Assembly: GCF_918797505.1 (NCBI RefSeq)
Contig: NC_092795.1
Location: 31,979,131 to 32,043,130 of the forward strand
Source: Bemisia tabaci
Lineage: Eukaryota; Arthropoda; Insecta; Hemiptera; Aleyrodidae
Direction: 5' to 3'
Length of the DNA: 64,000 bases
Shown piece by piece: positions 9,104-21,215 of this stretch. A model generated the notes under the pieces. That model was not told the origin of the DNA, did not search any database, and saw nothing but the letters and a program-made list of their open reading frames with translations. Position 1 is the stretch's first letter. Each line of letters starts with the position of its first letter. A program made the position numbers and the translations under genes.

Positions 9104-10191
9104 GTTGTTACTAAAATGAGCCAAGAATAATAGTTTTCCACTGCGAAGTGTACCTAGTCCTTTCCTTGATTGGCACCAAAAGCTATGAATACGGTTAAAT
9201 TTATGGTAATAATTGAAGGTGTAATACATTTTGTGACTCAAAACACACCGACAAAAAAACAGGGTTCAGGAGCGAGATTGTAAAGATTTATTATCGGAGA
9301 GATCATTCTGTTGGTGTGCAATTTTTCAGAAGAATAAGTTTAGTACTTTAAGAGAATTTTGACAATTGAAGACGCTGTACACATTCGTGCAGTTAGTGTG
9401 TAACGAAATCGAATAACTCCACACCGTCAAAGAAAGAAAGTTCTGAGAAAGGAACAGCCAAGTTTCAGTCTTCCGGAATAACTTAAGAAACACTGTTACC
9501 AACTAAACTTTTGAAGGGAAGGGGGAGGAGCACAGACGGGCTGAAATGAAAGAATGAGCGGGTTTTTAAGTTACAGTTGCTGTCTAATCTGTGCGGTGTA
9601 CCGAGAGGACAGACTAAACTGAAGCGGAGGGAGGGGAGTTTTATATTGATTACGGCTGAAAAAAAGATCACGGCCGGAAGGACGCGCATTTCAACGGATG
9701 TGGTTGATGTAGAACCCGGTGTCTTTCGGAGCCCCTGAGTCTGCACAGCGGCGGACGGCGCGTTATCATTCCACAGTCCTATTTCAGGTGATCTTTCAGC
9801 ACTTTGGGGTCGATCTATCGAATTCAAATTTTTTTGAATTTAGGGCGTTTCGTCAGAATTTTTGAGCATCATTCCGCTGTAAAGCGTCCGGTATTCGTGA
9901 ACGAGACGGAACTGTTGCACGCAAAAAGTCCGTATTCCATTGTTCCGTGCGCATTTGAGTAGTTAGAAACACTTTTTTTCAAATTTTCTGTGATTATACG
10001 CAAAATCAGTAAAATCTTAGAGGCACATCGCAAGAATTACATTCCTCCGCCCGGGAAACGCAGAAAATTTCCGACGTTTCCATCATTGGCCTAAATTTTT
10101 TAAATTCCCTGACTTTTTCCGGTGTTACAGATATTTTCCCAGACTATGGTGAATGGTGACCCTGCCTTCAGCCAGAGATGGAACATTCATA
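9104..10191. other. Stretch without a recognised feature
   Basis: AT-rich. A small frame at 9483-9827 (minus) has no splice or composition support. I see no clear repeats; ttccctgactttttccggtg near 10100 echoes the family A interior. Confidence 0.4.
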
Positions 10192-10447
10192 CTACCGTGC
10201 TGAGGAAGAACGCCGTATGAACATTCGAGAGTTGCCAAATTTCCCTTGATAAAACATGTATTTTTGACAACATTCATGCATATTTTTCTCTTCTAATTTT
10301 CAGATGTTTTAAATTAAATTGCGTAGAAAATTGTCTGAAAAAATTTGGAAAATAATATTCACACTTTCCCCAGTCATTTCGGATTTTATCGGAGGAAATT
10401 TGGCAACGCCTGAGGGTTCATACGGCGTTTTTCCTTAGCACGGCAGA
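10192..10447. mobile_element. Family H element, copy 1
   Basis: Ends ctaccgtgctgaggaagaac and its near complement ending ccttagcacggcag. Arms contain cgccgtatgaac and gttgccaaatttcc. 256 bp, no coding. Flanks cata and aata nearly match. Confidence 0.75.
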
Positions 10448-10488
10448 ATAGTCGCCGACCTTCATTTTTCCGATTTGCCGCCACTCAA

Positions 10489-10608
10489 ATCGTCACTTCT
10501 TTAACGTGAGGAGAGTACCTCTATTTTCAAGTTGTCCCCGCAACGCATGGAGTTAAATGGACAACAGGGCTCACGCGAAAATTGAGATACGCGCTCACGT
10601 CAGAAGAG
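10489..10608. mobile_element. Family B palindromic element, copy 1
   Basis: The right arm cagggctcacgcgaaaattg then agatacgc pairs with the left arm agtacctctattttcaagtt. A direct repeat accttcatttttccgat lies on both sides (10459 and 10621, one base different). Confidence 0.65.
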
Positions 10609-10963
10609 CAACGATTTATCGACCTTCATTTTCCGATCAAATCGGACGACGGAACCGAAGTGCGGCGACGGCGGCGGCGGGATCGGAAACTGCGACGGAA
10701 AATCAATCAAAGCGGTCAAGTGGGCCAACAATTTCAATTTAAGTTATGGCTCACTGAATTTAAAGAAGGGGATCGAAAAATTCGAATGATTTATCGCGCG
10801 GTGCCTCGTCGACGAGGTAATTAACATTCTTGCCCCGGCTCCCGCTGCCCGCTCCCGGTGACGGTGGTAATGGTGACTGGTGCCGCCCGAGCGTGGAACC
10901 GTTGCCGGGGCAGCAGCGGCGGCGAGGCGCGGTGGTGTGAGCGAGCCTCAACAGATTGGTTTT

Positions 10964-11023
10964 TAACCGGGAGATAAGGGATCACCAGAAGTGTAACCGG
11001 GAGATAAGGGATCACCAGAAGTG
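10964..11023. repeat. 30-bp direct duplication
   Basis: taaccgggagataagggatc followed by accagaagtg occurs twice in tandem without a change. Confidence 0.95.
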
Positions 11024-11368
11024 TTCGACCGACCGAGATCCCGGATCGCCCGGCAGCCACCGGGCTATGACCGGGGCCCCAAGTTCAACGCCGGCGGATG
11101 CCTCTTGAATCGGTTCGTTTTGAAACCTAACACGTCCGAAAGTTCGACTTCTTCGGAGCACGAAAAAAAAAAAAAAGAACAAATTTTAACCTAAACCTCG
11201 CAAAGGGAACTTGCACACTCAACCTGTGTCATTTAAGTCGTTTCAGCACCGGGTGAAAATTGTTTCAAATTTGTTTCCTTGCTAGGGGGTTCTAACCTAT
11301 CCACACAGCAACTGTTAAGACCAGGACCTCCTTCGAATTCGAAAATTTAAAAAATAAGAAACACCCTA

Positions 11369-11384
11369 GGGGGGGGGGGGGGGG
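11369..11384. repeat. G16 run
   Basis: Sixteen consecutive G. Sequence just downstream (11455-11535: cagtgcttccggacctcc, gacacccg) looks like the right half of a decayed family A element. Confidence 0.85.
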
Positions 11385-11880
11385 TGCTTTCTAGATTTCT
11401 AAGTTAAAAACACGCGTGGTATGAAGCGAAACCCTTATTGCGGCATTTTCCTTTCTTCTTCAGTGCTTCCGGACCTCCTCTAAAAAAATTAGTTTTCCGG
11501 TATTTCCGGATGATTCGGAACAGAAGACACCCGTTGCGAAGAAAAAGTCTGCACTCCATCCGAGAAAGAATGTCAGCGGGCCTTAAAAAAAAATTCATCC
11601 GGAGAAAAATAAAAACAATGGAGTAGTAAATATCTTCATCTTCCCACAAATTACAGCTCACGGAAGTAAATGAAATACAATTGGTAAGTAGTCGGAGTCG
11701 CTGCTTTTATCCTTCACGACGATGCGAGGGTTTTCGAAGTTGCGAGGCGGGAGAGAGAGAGAGCGATCTTGATCTTTCTGGACCGGGACTGGGAACGGAG
11801 GAAAACTATTAAAATTGCATTAAGGCCGGTAAATACTTCACACTTGTGCACTGGACTCGGATCCGCGCTTAGTTTTTGTC

Positions 11881-12045
11881 CAGTGGCGTGGCGTGTTTTG
11901 CGATATATCGATTGTCATGCCATTTAAACGTATGGAAAAGGATCGATAATCAGGGTGTTCGCAGCGAACACCTTAATAATCGATTCTTTACCATACGTTT
12001 AAATGGCAGAACAATCGATAAATCGCAAAGCACGCCACGCCACTG
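11881..12045. mobile_element. hAT MITE with perfect TSD, family F copy 2
   Basis: Ends cagtggcgtggcgtg and its complement, with arms of about 70 bp (atcgattg, gccatttaaacgtatgg). The 8-bp flanks are identical, tttttgtc at 11873-11880 and 12046-12053. 165 bp. The end sequence and 8-bp duplication are typical of hAT elements. Confidence 0.9.
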
Positions 12046-12655
12046 TTTTTGTCGGCTCCGCGGGCGGGAGCATTCTTTTTAGCTCCAGAATTAAAACAAA
12101 ATTAAGGTCGGCACAAAAACAGTCTCCGGTATGGTCGCTCTCCGCGTCTCGCGTTTGACGTGGCATTCCGGTCGTGTCACTAATGGAGTAATGGCCCTGA
12201 CACTTGGGATGGTATGTCAGGCGTCACGTGCTTTACGGAATGAGTTGGAATCCGGTAAAATGAGAGGTTAAAAATTAGATGGGATTCCTACACGATTGAC
12301 CGCAAAATTTTTCTACTTGTGCGATTAGATTTTCAACTCGTGGGATTCGACACCTTGTCAAAACTGAAAATTCCCGGGTGGGTTTTCGGCACGTCGCACG
12401 GAGGAACGAACCATCCGAAAAGCTCGGACACGGTATTCATGACTAACAATGCGAATTCTGATTTTTCTTCGGCACATTTTAATTATTTACTCAGGGGTGC
12501 TGCTGAAAGGAAAACTTACGAAAAAACTTGGATAATCTAGAATAAACGCGGGTTCTCCTACTCGCGTCGTCAAAAATTAAATTAAATTTAAAAAATAAAA
12601 TAAAATGAACACTTATATAGTCTTAGGCAGGGGTTGTTGAAGTCTATAGCTATAT

Positions 12656-13238
12656 CAAGGTGTCTACTGGTAACCTGACATTCAAATTCCTTGCTTTTTC
12701 AGTGCCTTTTCCTTGCTTTTCTCTTACTTTCCCAAAAATTCCTTTTTCCGGCGTTTCTCAAAAATCCTTGCATTTCCCTTACCCTTTCCTCACTTTTTCC
12801 GTACCTCATACGTATTTTTAACTGTATTAGGATTGGGAATGTGGAATGATGGAATGACAAAGGAATAAACCGAAAAACACGAGGAATGAAACCGAACTTG
12901 AACCGGGAACTTTGAAGGAACCAGGAACATGATATTGGATTGTGTTAGAAAATCGTATCCCCCCCCCCCCCCCCGGGGTACTTTTTCGAGTTTATCACGC
13001 AAATCTGGAATTTCTGTACCTTCTCGCGGAAAATCTGTACCTTTCCCTTACTTCAGCACCCACCTTCCAAAATCCGTGCTTTTTCAGTGTATCTGTACCC
13101 TCCCTTACTTCAGCACCGACATTTCAAAATCCGTGCTCTTTCAGTATACCTGTACTTTTCCCTTACTTCAGCACCGACCTTCCAAAATCCGAGCTTTTTT
13201 CGGTGGATCTCTACTTTTTCCATACAGTAGACACCCTG
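12656..13238. mobile_element. Family A-like element, long copy
   Basis: Ends caaggtgtctactg and cagtagacaccctg. The interior repeats tcagcaccgacnttccaaaatccg about four times around 13050-13200 and holds a C16 run at 12959-12974. It may be more than one element. Confidence 0.55.
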
Positions 13239-13585
13239 ACTATACAGAGAGAAGCATATATTAAAGCGGATGGCCTGCAGAAGAGTAGAGTGCGTCCTAT
13301 CCGAAGAGCACGGAGAGACCTCCGATGTCGGGCACCACACACGGCGTGAACAAATGAACAATTTATTTTCGAGCGTAACTAGCCTTGGAGAATCGCCTCT
13401 ATTGTGCGGGAAATATTGAATCACACAGAATGATATTCGGAGCCACTTTCAATCACTCACGCTCCCGGCTCATTGATAGGAGCCCAATTGGGTGTATCAT
13501 GAGCCGTTCCTCCGAGCATCCCCACTCCTCCGTGTCGCGAGGTAATCGCCGCGTTGGTATATTAAATTATCCTTCAACACTATTC

Positions 13586-13710
13586 GTCGCTCCTCCGGCC
13601 TAGGAGCGTACCTCGATTTTCACGTGAGTCTTGTTTTCCGTATGAAGCCATGCTTTCCACGCCTTACGTGGACATGAAGATACACCCTTACGCCAAAGGA
13701 GTGACGTGTT
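13586..13710. mobile_element. Family B element, copy 2
   Basis: gtcgctcctccggcctagga and tacctcgattttcacgtgag on the left pair with aagatacacccttacgcc and aaaggagtgac on the right. Confidence 0.7.
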
Positions 13711-13865
13711 AACGAGGGTTCTTTACTATTCGCCCTTGCGGATAGGACCATTGGTCCACGCTGCCAAATTAAAAACGTGAGCATCCCAACTTGGATTCGA
13801 TGATTTTAACGCGGGCAAGGCGCCTGCGCAGTGATGCGCGGCGATGAGAATCATTTGGACGCATT

Positions 13866-13975
13866 TAGATACGAAGGAACTATGTTCATTGTGACATGAG
13901 CCCTGTCATGCGTGTATTCTTACGGGTCTCGGAACTCATGTCAAGATGGACATGGTTACGTTTGATAATACGGTC
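13866..13975. mobile_element. Family C element, copy 3
   Basis: gaaggaactatgttcattgt, gacatgagccctg and the inverted half gaactcatgtcaagatg. Same order as other C copies. Confidence 0.65.
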
Positions 13976-14512
13976 ATTTAAGGGGTGAGATGAACGAATT
14001 AAACCAGAATTAGTCCGGGAATGCAGAGAGTTCTTGGGCCTACACGGTTTCGAGCGACCAGGGATTCAGCCTACGCACTATCGCATTACGCGTACGCAGT
14101 AATTTTCTGAAAAATTAAACGCGGTCGCAGCAATTTTTACAATTTCAACAATTAAGCAATAATTTTCTTATAAAAAAAAGAACAGAAAAAACCAGCTCGT
14201 ACGCAGGAACGTTCTTAAAAATTCATCGCTTTTGCACTACAATGTCAACGATTTCAGTGTATTCGTACTGATTTTTACAAAATGTCAACATCTTCCTCAT
14301 AAGTTCTCGTAAAAGTCAGTGCGTTGAGCAAACACTCTTCAGAAAAACCGATTTTTATTATTCGTGTAACCAAACTTCTTCCACAAGTTCTTTAACCTCA
14401 TGAATTCGGTTTTACGGACAGAACATTCGGTTACACGAACTGGAATTTGGGTTTGACGAGCCGAGTATAGTTGGGATGATATAAAATACCGTGTACTCCT
14501 TCATTTTGTGGA

Positions 14513-14740
14513 TATGCAGTTTTATCTTCTTGGAAGTCAAAATGTCTGTATCACGTCTTTGGCCCATTCAACTTTTCTATGCTCATGCGTTGAAGTCTCT
14601 TGAGTCCGCCGAAAAGATTTTTTCCCTCATTTCGCGGGTATGCAATTTTACCTCCTTGGAAGTCGAAATAGTTGTATCACGCGATTTGCCCCATCCCTCT
14701 TTTCTACTCCGCGTTAAAGTCTCAAAGTCAGCCAAAAAGA
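14513..14740. repeat. Diverged 126-bp direct duplication
   Basis: tatgcagttttatcttcttg at 14513 and tatgcaattttacctccttg at 14639 start two related units. Confidence 0.7.
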
Positions 14741-14826
14741 GACTAAAGCTCTTACTCTTTGATTTGAAAACGCGTAAAAGTTTAATTGTTTCACAGCTGT
14801 GACCGGATCTGTAAAAAGGTCTTCAT

Positions 14827-15112
14827 CCTTCGGAAGAAAATTTCCGAGAGTTCAAACTTTGAGCGGAAAACGATCGCAAGAAGCGCCTGCAAAACTCTAA
14901 AGATACTTCAAGCATTACGTTATATCGCGTTACAACCTAACTCGGCTCATGACTCCCAAATAGTGTTTTCCTTCGGAAGAAAATTTCCGATAGTTCAAAC
15001 TTAGAGCGGAAAACGATCACAAGAAGCGCCTGCAAAACTCTAAAGATACTTCAAGCATTACGTTACATCGCGTTACAACCAAACTCGGCTCATGATTCCC
15101 AAATAGTGTTAA
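14827..15112. repeat. 143-bp tandem duplication
   Basis: ccttcggaagaaaatttccg begins units at 14827 and 14970. The two units differ at only a few positions over 143 bp, so the duplication is recent. Confidence 0.9.
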
Positions 15113-16261
15113 GTTCCGAGATGCGTGTAATTTGAAAATGTGTGGGGCAGCGCGAATGTACAACCTCAGAGGGTGTACGGAAGATGAAGCGCATTTTGAT
15201 CAAATCGACATAAATTTTAAATAATCTATTCAAGGCCTTCATATACCAAAACATAATTTCTCACGTGACATTTCTCAAAGAAAAAGAACGTAATAGAACG
15301 TGACGGCTAGACACGTCACTTAACATCGTCATGGTGCAAGAAGGAGGAGAATGGAACCGATTATACAAAGCAGGCGGAATTTTCGCGGTTTCGTTGGCAG
15401 TATTGCGGTTTTTCGCAAGTCTCGCAGATTTTTGCGGTTTCCAGAAGACTTATGATCATAAATTTCGTCCTACAGTCATTCCATTCATTGAGGTCGCTAT
15501 CGACTCCTCCTTTTCTAGAGCAACTAGGAGAGAAACCAATGGTCCATTCCGCAGGTTGACTTCACATTTCATGTTCATTGACGTGTGATAATTATACGAA
15601 TGATCGCAAAGTAATAATTCTCCCGCCGAAAGAGCTAGTTAAAGGTGGCTATTGAACCAGCCTAGGGTTTTGGCATTTTTCCTTATTCCGCGTGAAAGGA
15701 TGATACTCCTAAAGATTAGCACTCCGTTCAATTTTAGGATTGGTCGGGATTCTACACGCTTTAGACTAATTGGTGGTTAGAATTTCGACACTTGTTATCT
15801 TCAACGGAATAATTTCGCGATTCCGTGAATACTCGAGATTCCCGATGGTTTTACATCGTGGTGTCAGAATTCGCGAAGATATAATTTGCTGTATCGTGCT
15901 TTTCCGGTTAAGATTTTGGCATTTAAATATATTTATACCATTTTTATATTTAACACTTCACGCAAGAGATTTTGGTCGGGAAAAACTGCTGAAAACTGAT
16001 CCAAAACTACATATTTAACCTTCAGATTCGAACAGTCAAATCGAACTGGATTTTTCGCGTTAAGCTCATTTGGCTTAAATTAGGAGTTTTCGGAAGAGAT
16101 TTTCTACCAATAGACTTCTGAAGTATGCTCCGTTTTCGCAAAGAGTTAAAATTAAAACTCGCGTTTGAGCGAAATTTGTTCGATGTATCGATGTTTGCTT
16201 ACTTTTTAGGAGGAATCGACCGAAACCGTCGGTTACTCTGGAACATCTCGGGGATCAAGAA
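15113..16261. other. Stretch without a recognised feature
   Basis: AT-rich, short unsupported frames only, no obvious repeats. Confidence 0.4.
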
Positions 16262-16557
16262 CAGGGTGTCTGGTTTTTTTTTTTTTCATTTTAGGAAATC
16301 CTGATTTTTCCTGATTTTCGACTGCTAAATCCTGATTTCATAATTTTTCCAAATCTTCATTTTTGGCGGAGAAAAATTAACGGACGGATGGCGGATAATT
16401 GACGGAAAATAGGCGGAGGGCCGACTTTTCTCAAATCCTGATTTTACGACCGATTTTTCCTCGAATCCTGATGAAATCGGGATTAAATCCTGATTGACTA
16501 TTCAAATCCTGATAGTCAGTCTAGAAAAACGAAAAAATCTTGATGCTTGACACCCTG
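16262..16557. mobile_element. Family A-like element with 'aatcctgattt' interior
   Basis: Ends cagggtgtctgg and gcttgacaccctg. The interior has at least seven aatcctgatttt-type words. Flanking pentamers aagaa and aagta (4 of 5). Confidence 0.7.
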
Positions 16558-16828
16558 AAGTAATGCCTCGCTGAATTGATTTCAGTTTAATTTCGATCAT
16601 ACGAAAACTTGGCAACAGTCCCGTTGAGTTGTTGACCGTAGGAGCTTTCAACGACGGTTGGCCTACGTTACGACAGGACGCGACGGCTGCAGGTGACGGA
16701 GGAAACGACTTCTGGGCCGCTTTGTCCGTCGCTGACCGCAAGAATTTGTGGTTTCCACCCGAGGGCGCGAGGGGCCCGGACCGCCCCACGATCCAGGATC
16801 TACGATCGTTCGCCCATATCATTGGCCC

Positions 16829-17157
16829 CATAGAGTACATAGAGTCGTAAAGTAAATGGGAGAGCTGGCGCCATGTTCTGCTCGACGAGTTCCGAGCCCG
16901 GTGTGCGCCGAGTTCGGGTCACTTTTTCGATACATTTTCGATCCAAAATGGCGGTGTGGAATACATGGTGATTCCTATCTCCTTCGTTGTTGTTGTTGTT
17001 GTCATCGGATGGCCGGGTACCCGTGTATCGCAAACAATCGATTATGTATCGAAAAAGTGACCCGGCGTCACACAGGAGTCTCGGAATTCGGGACATGGAA
17101 AATGCTTAAAAGTGGCGCCAGCTCTCCCAATTACATTACGACTCTATGTACTCTATG
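16829..17157. mobile_element. Element FF: 329-bp TIR element with perfect 8-bp TSD
   Basis: Ends catagagtacatagagtcgt and its complement. Arms run about 45 bp more (gggagagctggcgcca), and a second inner pair is gtatcgaaaaagtgaccc. The flanks attggccc at 16821-16828 and 17158-17165 are identical. An 8-bp duplication points to hAT or a P-like group. No transposase. Confidence 0.9.
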
Positions 17158-17392
17158 ATTGGCCCTCACCTCGCCTGCTCCACGGAGCGTTACGCTCATC
17201 ATCACGGATGCTGGAAAAAACAAACTCATTCCGGAGGGTGTCTCGTCAAGCAGCGCCATCATTTTAATACTCCAATTTCCTTGCGGTTTCCGAGACCGAT
17301 CACAACGAGGTCTCAAAAGTGAGAATAAAATCACTCTTCGACGGAAGGTCGAATTGAGGCAGCAGTCGGGGGTGAGGGGGCTTGGGTACACT

Positions 17393-17629
17393 TATCGATG
17401 GTCAAAGTGCGAAACCACGTGCTCCATCGTGATGTTTCATTTCTGAGCCGATTTTATTCGTTCGAAGAGAGAAAAACCAACTTAAGGACTCGAAGTTTTC
17501 GAGGAACATTCTGCCAACGGAGAAGAAAAGAGTTTCCAAGAAATTACGTCGACTATTATTCGCATAAGAAATAATGACAGGAAGTTTGCAACGTCGAGAT
17601 ACATGGTTTCACACTTTGGCCATCATTAT
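17393..17629. mobile_element. Family G element, copy 3
   Basis: ttatcgatggtcaaagtgcg then aaaccacgtg on the left; gacaggaagtttgcaacgtc and tttcacactttggccatca on the right. Confidence 0.65.
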
Positions 17630-17946
17630 ACACTGCCCTGCTGAGGACGAGCACAGCGTCAACGAGGAATATACGTTCAGTTACAACGACTTTAACCATA
17701 TTCCGGTTACTTGGCGTCGCATGAACCGGTTCATATTCATCCACGGTTTTGACACGTTTAAGTTTCAATTTTTGTCATCATTTTGCTATGAGATTGTTCC
17801 TCTAAATGCGTAGAGAAAGAATTAATAATATAAATAGCAAAATTCGGTAAAAGCCCCGCCACTGGGCTCTATTTGGGCAGAGCAGTGAAAGCAGTTATCG
17901 GCCGCTACTGTGAGGAACAAGCTAAATATTGTGTACAGGCAGAAAT

Positions 17947-18193
17947 CTGCCGTGTTAAGCAAAAACGCCGTAAATCCATCCAGATTTTCCCTCGTTTTTT
18001 GGAATTTAACACTTTTTAAAATAAAAATTGTTTTACCCATGCACCTCAAATTTTTAGGTTAAGTTCTTCATAGTATTTGGGGAGGAATTATGGAAGAACA
18101 GTGTCCCAATGAACACAACTTTTTCTGCTATGATACATTGTTTCCAAAAAAAATGTAAAATGGCGTTTACGGCGTTTTTGCGTTGCACGGCAG
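17947..18193. mobile_element. Family H element with AAAT duplication
   Basis: Ends ctgccgtgttaagcaaaaac and its complement ending gcacggcag. Arms contain cgccgtaaat. Flanked on both sides by aaat. Confidence 0.75.
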
Positions 18194-19054
18194 AAATATT
18201 GGGTAGAGGAGGTACTGGTTTTCGAAATTGGAGGTAGGGGACTCGGGGTGCTTCGCAGGTAAAGTGTAAAATTTCATGAACTCGCGGAAAACGATCTCTT
18301 AATGAGATTTTCAGGTAAAAAAGAGTAGTCCAGACTCCCTCCACATCCTTCCCTTCGGCGACGCCTCTGTTGTCATTCATCGCGTACAATGTAGGCAATA
18401 CTAATTTTATTTGCCCGAACCATATTACGTTTGCTCGTGAAAAAGATAAACATGAAATGACGGTGATAAACTGAGATCAAAGTCCGCGTTCACTATGCAG
18501 CGTTACGCGTCGGTACCCAGCGATGATATTTAACCCCCTCAAAATGCCCCAATTTTCCGTCGAATAAGGTGCGTAAAAATGACATCCCTGACGTTAAATC
18601 ATACAACTTACCGTTGTTAACGCGCATCGAGGCATCCCGCGCGTCCTGGGGATTCGCGAGTAAAATTATGAGGGCGCTCTAAATATAAATAACCTTGCGG
18701 AGGGTTCAACCGACGGAGACTCGCGATGCACCCTCCTCGGGGAGGCACCGAAAATATACGCGTCATTTTGTAGGAATCATGTCCGCGGCGCATTCCTCGC
18801 TCTTGTACTTGTAAACTCGGCTCGATACGCAAGTGACACGAATGTTGAACAGGCGTGATCGTACGCTGTAAATTTTGTCCGACGCCCCGTCGGTGCGGCG
18901 CCCGGCAACGTCAACTCGTAGTAAATATAGAGCTGGTTCAAGGTTTTACCACTTACAAATCCATCATTCCAAAGCTTACATGTCACTTACATGTAATTCA
19001 AAATTCTCCTAAGTTGATAACTCCGCTTTTCTTTCATTTCGTCGCCCTCTTGAT
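18194..19054. other. Stretch without a recognised feature
   Basis: Mixed composition with no clear repeats or supported exons. Confidence 0.4.
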
Positions 19055-19146
19055 ATAAGGGCGTAACTACACTTCGCGATGAAATCTGTTGTCCATAGAG
19101 CTCGATGCTTTCTCAGGCTCATCTTAAATTGTAGTTACGCCCTTAG
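19055..19146. mobile_element. Family B-related short palindrome
   Basis: taagggcgtaactac at 19056 pairs with gtagttacgccctta ending 19145. The A element that follows is inserted at its right edge. Confidence 0.75.
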
Positions 19147-19445
19147 GGTGTCTACAAGAACAGGCTGGCCAAAAATCGGTACTTTTACGGAACTTTTACA
19201 GCACATTCCCAAGAAATTCAGTACCTCCTTAACAGAAAAATTCAGTACTTTTTCAGTACCTCCAATTGACGAAATTTCAAAAATTTGAATTTCCCGCTTA
19301 AATTGCGACAAAAAGGACAAAACATGAAAAAAATTCCGGGACCGATTTGCAGAATTTCCGCACTTTTTCAGTACTTCCGGTCCGTTCTTTAAAAATCAAT
19401 AAAATTTCCGGACTTTCCGGAAATTCCGGACTTGTAGACACCCTG
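19144..19445. mobile_element. Family A element, copy 2
   Basis: Ends tagggtgtctac and gtagacaccctg. The interior closely follows copy 1 (ccaagaaattcagtacctcc, ttccggaaattccggact). Flanks gccct and gcctt. Confidence 0.8.
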
Positions 19446-19721
19446 GCCTTTTTGTTAGACAAGTGACGATTTACACCGTTACAAACCGTCGCTCCTCTGA
19501 AGTAACTAAGTTCTGAGATGAGCCCTACTGTCCTCATGATGCCATGCTTTCAGCACTTTCAGCACGTTAAAATGAAAATTCTGCCGGATTAGCGACGATA
19601 TAAGCTGTAAGTAAAATAATGATTTATCGACAGTTTTACGTGCATTTAAATAGTGAACAAAGTGCAAAGTCGTCAAGTTGCAAGAATCGTCACCGAGGGT
19701 CTCAGAGTTGTTTAATTACTG

Positions 19722-19968
19722 CAATCAAATTGATAGACAAAGCTATAGGAAAAGAGGACAGAGGGAAAATGGAGCGCTCCTATTGGTGGAAGCGGATGGT
19801 TGTAATGGACAAGAAATGTAAGTAATAGACTAACTGACGGCGACTCACGAGACATCCTATAGTTAGTCCATCATAATCCCCCGTGGTCTTTGACAACAAT
19901 CGTTTCAACCAATAAGATTGCTTCATTTTACCTTTGTTTTCGTTGTCTGTCGATTTCAATAAGCGACC
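19722..19968. mobile_element. Family CC inverted-repeat element, copy 1
   Basis: attgatagacaaagctatag on the left pairs with gttgtctgtcgatttcaat on the right. Interior attggtggaagcgg...gttgtaatgg also pairs inward. Shared with 33080-33325. Confidence 0.65.
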
Positions 19969-20030
19969 CAAAGCTTCCATCCATCGGGTTTCCTCAATGC
20001 GACATTTTACTTTCCGAAAAAGTTTGCTTC

Positions 20031-20436
20031 TAGGGTGTCGACTAAAACAGGCTGGCCAAAAATCAGTACTTTTACAGCACTTTTTCAGTACATTCCCAAG
20101 AAATTCGGTACCTCTTCAATTGAAAAATTCAGTACTTTTACAGTACCTCCGATTGACGTTCGAATTTCCCGCTCAAATTACGACAAATGGGCGTATATCT
20201 ATCAAACGGAACTATGTGCATTATGACGTGATCCCTGTTATGCACATATTCTTAAGGGTCTCAGGGCTCATGTCTTAATGCACATAGTTCCGTTTGATAG
20301 AAATACGTCGAAATATGACAAAAAATTCCGAGCTTTCTTGCGGAATTTCCACACTTTTCCAGTACTTCCGGACCGCCCTTAAAAAATCAATATTTTTTCT
20401 AGACTTTCCGGAAATTCCGGACTTGTAAACACCCTG
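20031..20436. mobile_element. Family A element containing a C element
   Basis: Ends tagggtgtcgac and gtaaacaccctg. The interior equals copy 1 on both sides of a C insertion at 20191-20309. Flanks gcttc and gattc (4 of 5). Confidence 0.8.
20191..20309. mobile_element. Family C element, complete copy
   Basis: Arms of about 45 bp: atctatcaaacggaactatg then tgcattatgacgtgatccctg, mirrored by gggctcatgtcttaatgcac and atagttccgtttgatag. 119 bp; the cleanest C copy. Confidence 0.85.
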
Positions 20437-20924
20437 GATTCCTAATCGTGGCATTTCCCGACTTTCCCAGGTGCTAGACAAGCATCGTAAAGCCGAGGAT
20501 ACCGCACCCACGATGAAGGTCACAGAAATGAAACGCCCGAGGAACTCGCGTTTTTCTTTTTCCTCCTCGTTAGAGATTACCGGGCGGCGGCGGCGGCATT
20601 AAACGGAGCAGGCGGGAGAGAGGGAGTCTAGTCGCAGTTATAATCACGTCTGTTGCTGTCGAGCGGGTCGGCTGCTTGCAGTATGCAAATCGTGCAATAA
20701 AGAAGAATATAAATCAGCCCGCGAGATTGGTCACCTTTAATTAATATTTTCAGACTTCGTTTTTCGGTCGACTGCGCTCCCGTCTTTACCTCCCGTTTCC
20801 TCTTCGATTAAAAAAAAAAAGCAGAGCCGCCCTTTTCATGCGCGCCGCGCCGCGCTGAATGGAATTAATTATTTACTAAACAGCGATTTTCCGAAGTTGT
20901 AAGGGCGGCTGGTTCACCATCCAT

Positions 20925-21215
20925 CCATCGCAGATGGATCGTATTCGATAGTGGACCGATGTATCGTTTTGCTCGAAACGAAAAAACGTAACCTAAAACA
21001 AAAATTTTAGGATTTAAGATGGAAAAGCTGAAAAATAGGAAATTCCTAACAATTTCACTTTTCATTGCCATCAATCAAAAATCAATCACTAAAACCCTTT
21101 CTCAAAGATTACTCGATTGAATTTTGAGGCTATGTTTACATGTTGAACCTACCGATATCGATACAATCTCAGCTCAGCTATAGAATACCTATTAGATGCA
21201 TCGAATACGATCCGC
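20925..21215. mobile_element. Family GG element, copy 1
   Basis: gatcgtattcgata near 20938 pairs with atcgaatacgatcc at 21199-21212. The interior (caaaaattttaggattta, taggaaattcctaacaattt) appears inverted at 62723-63003. Confidence 0.65.
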
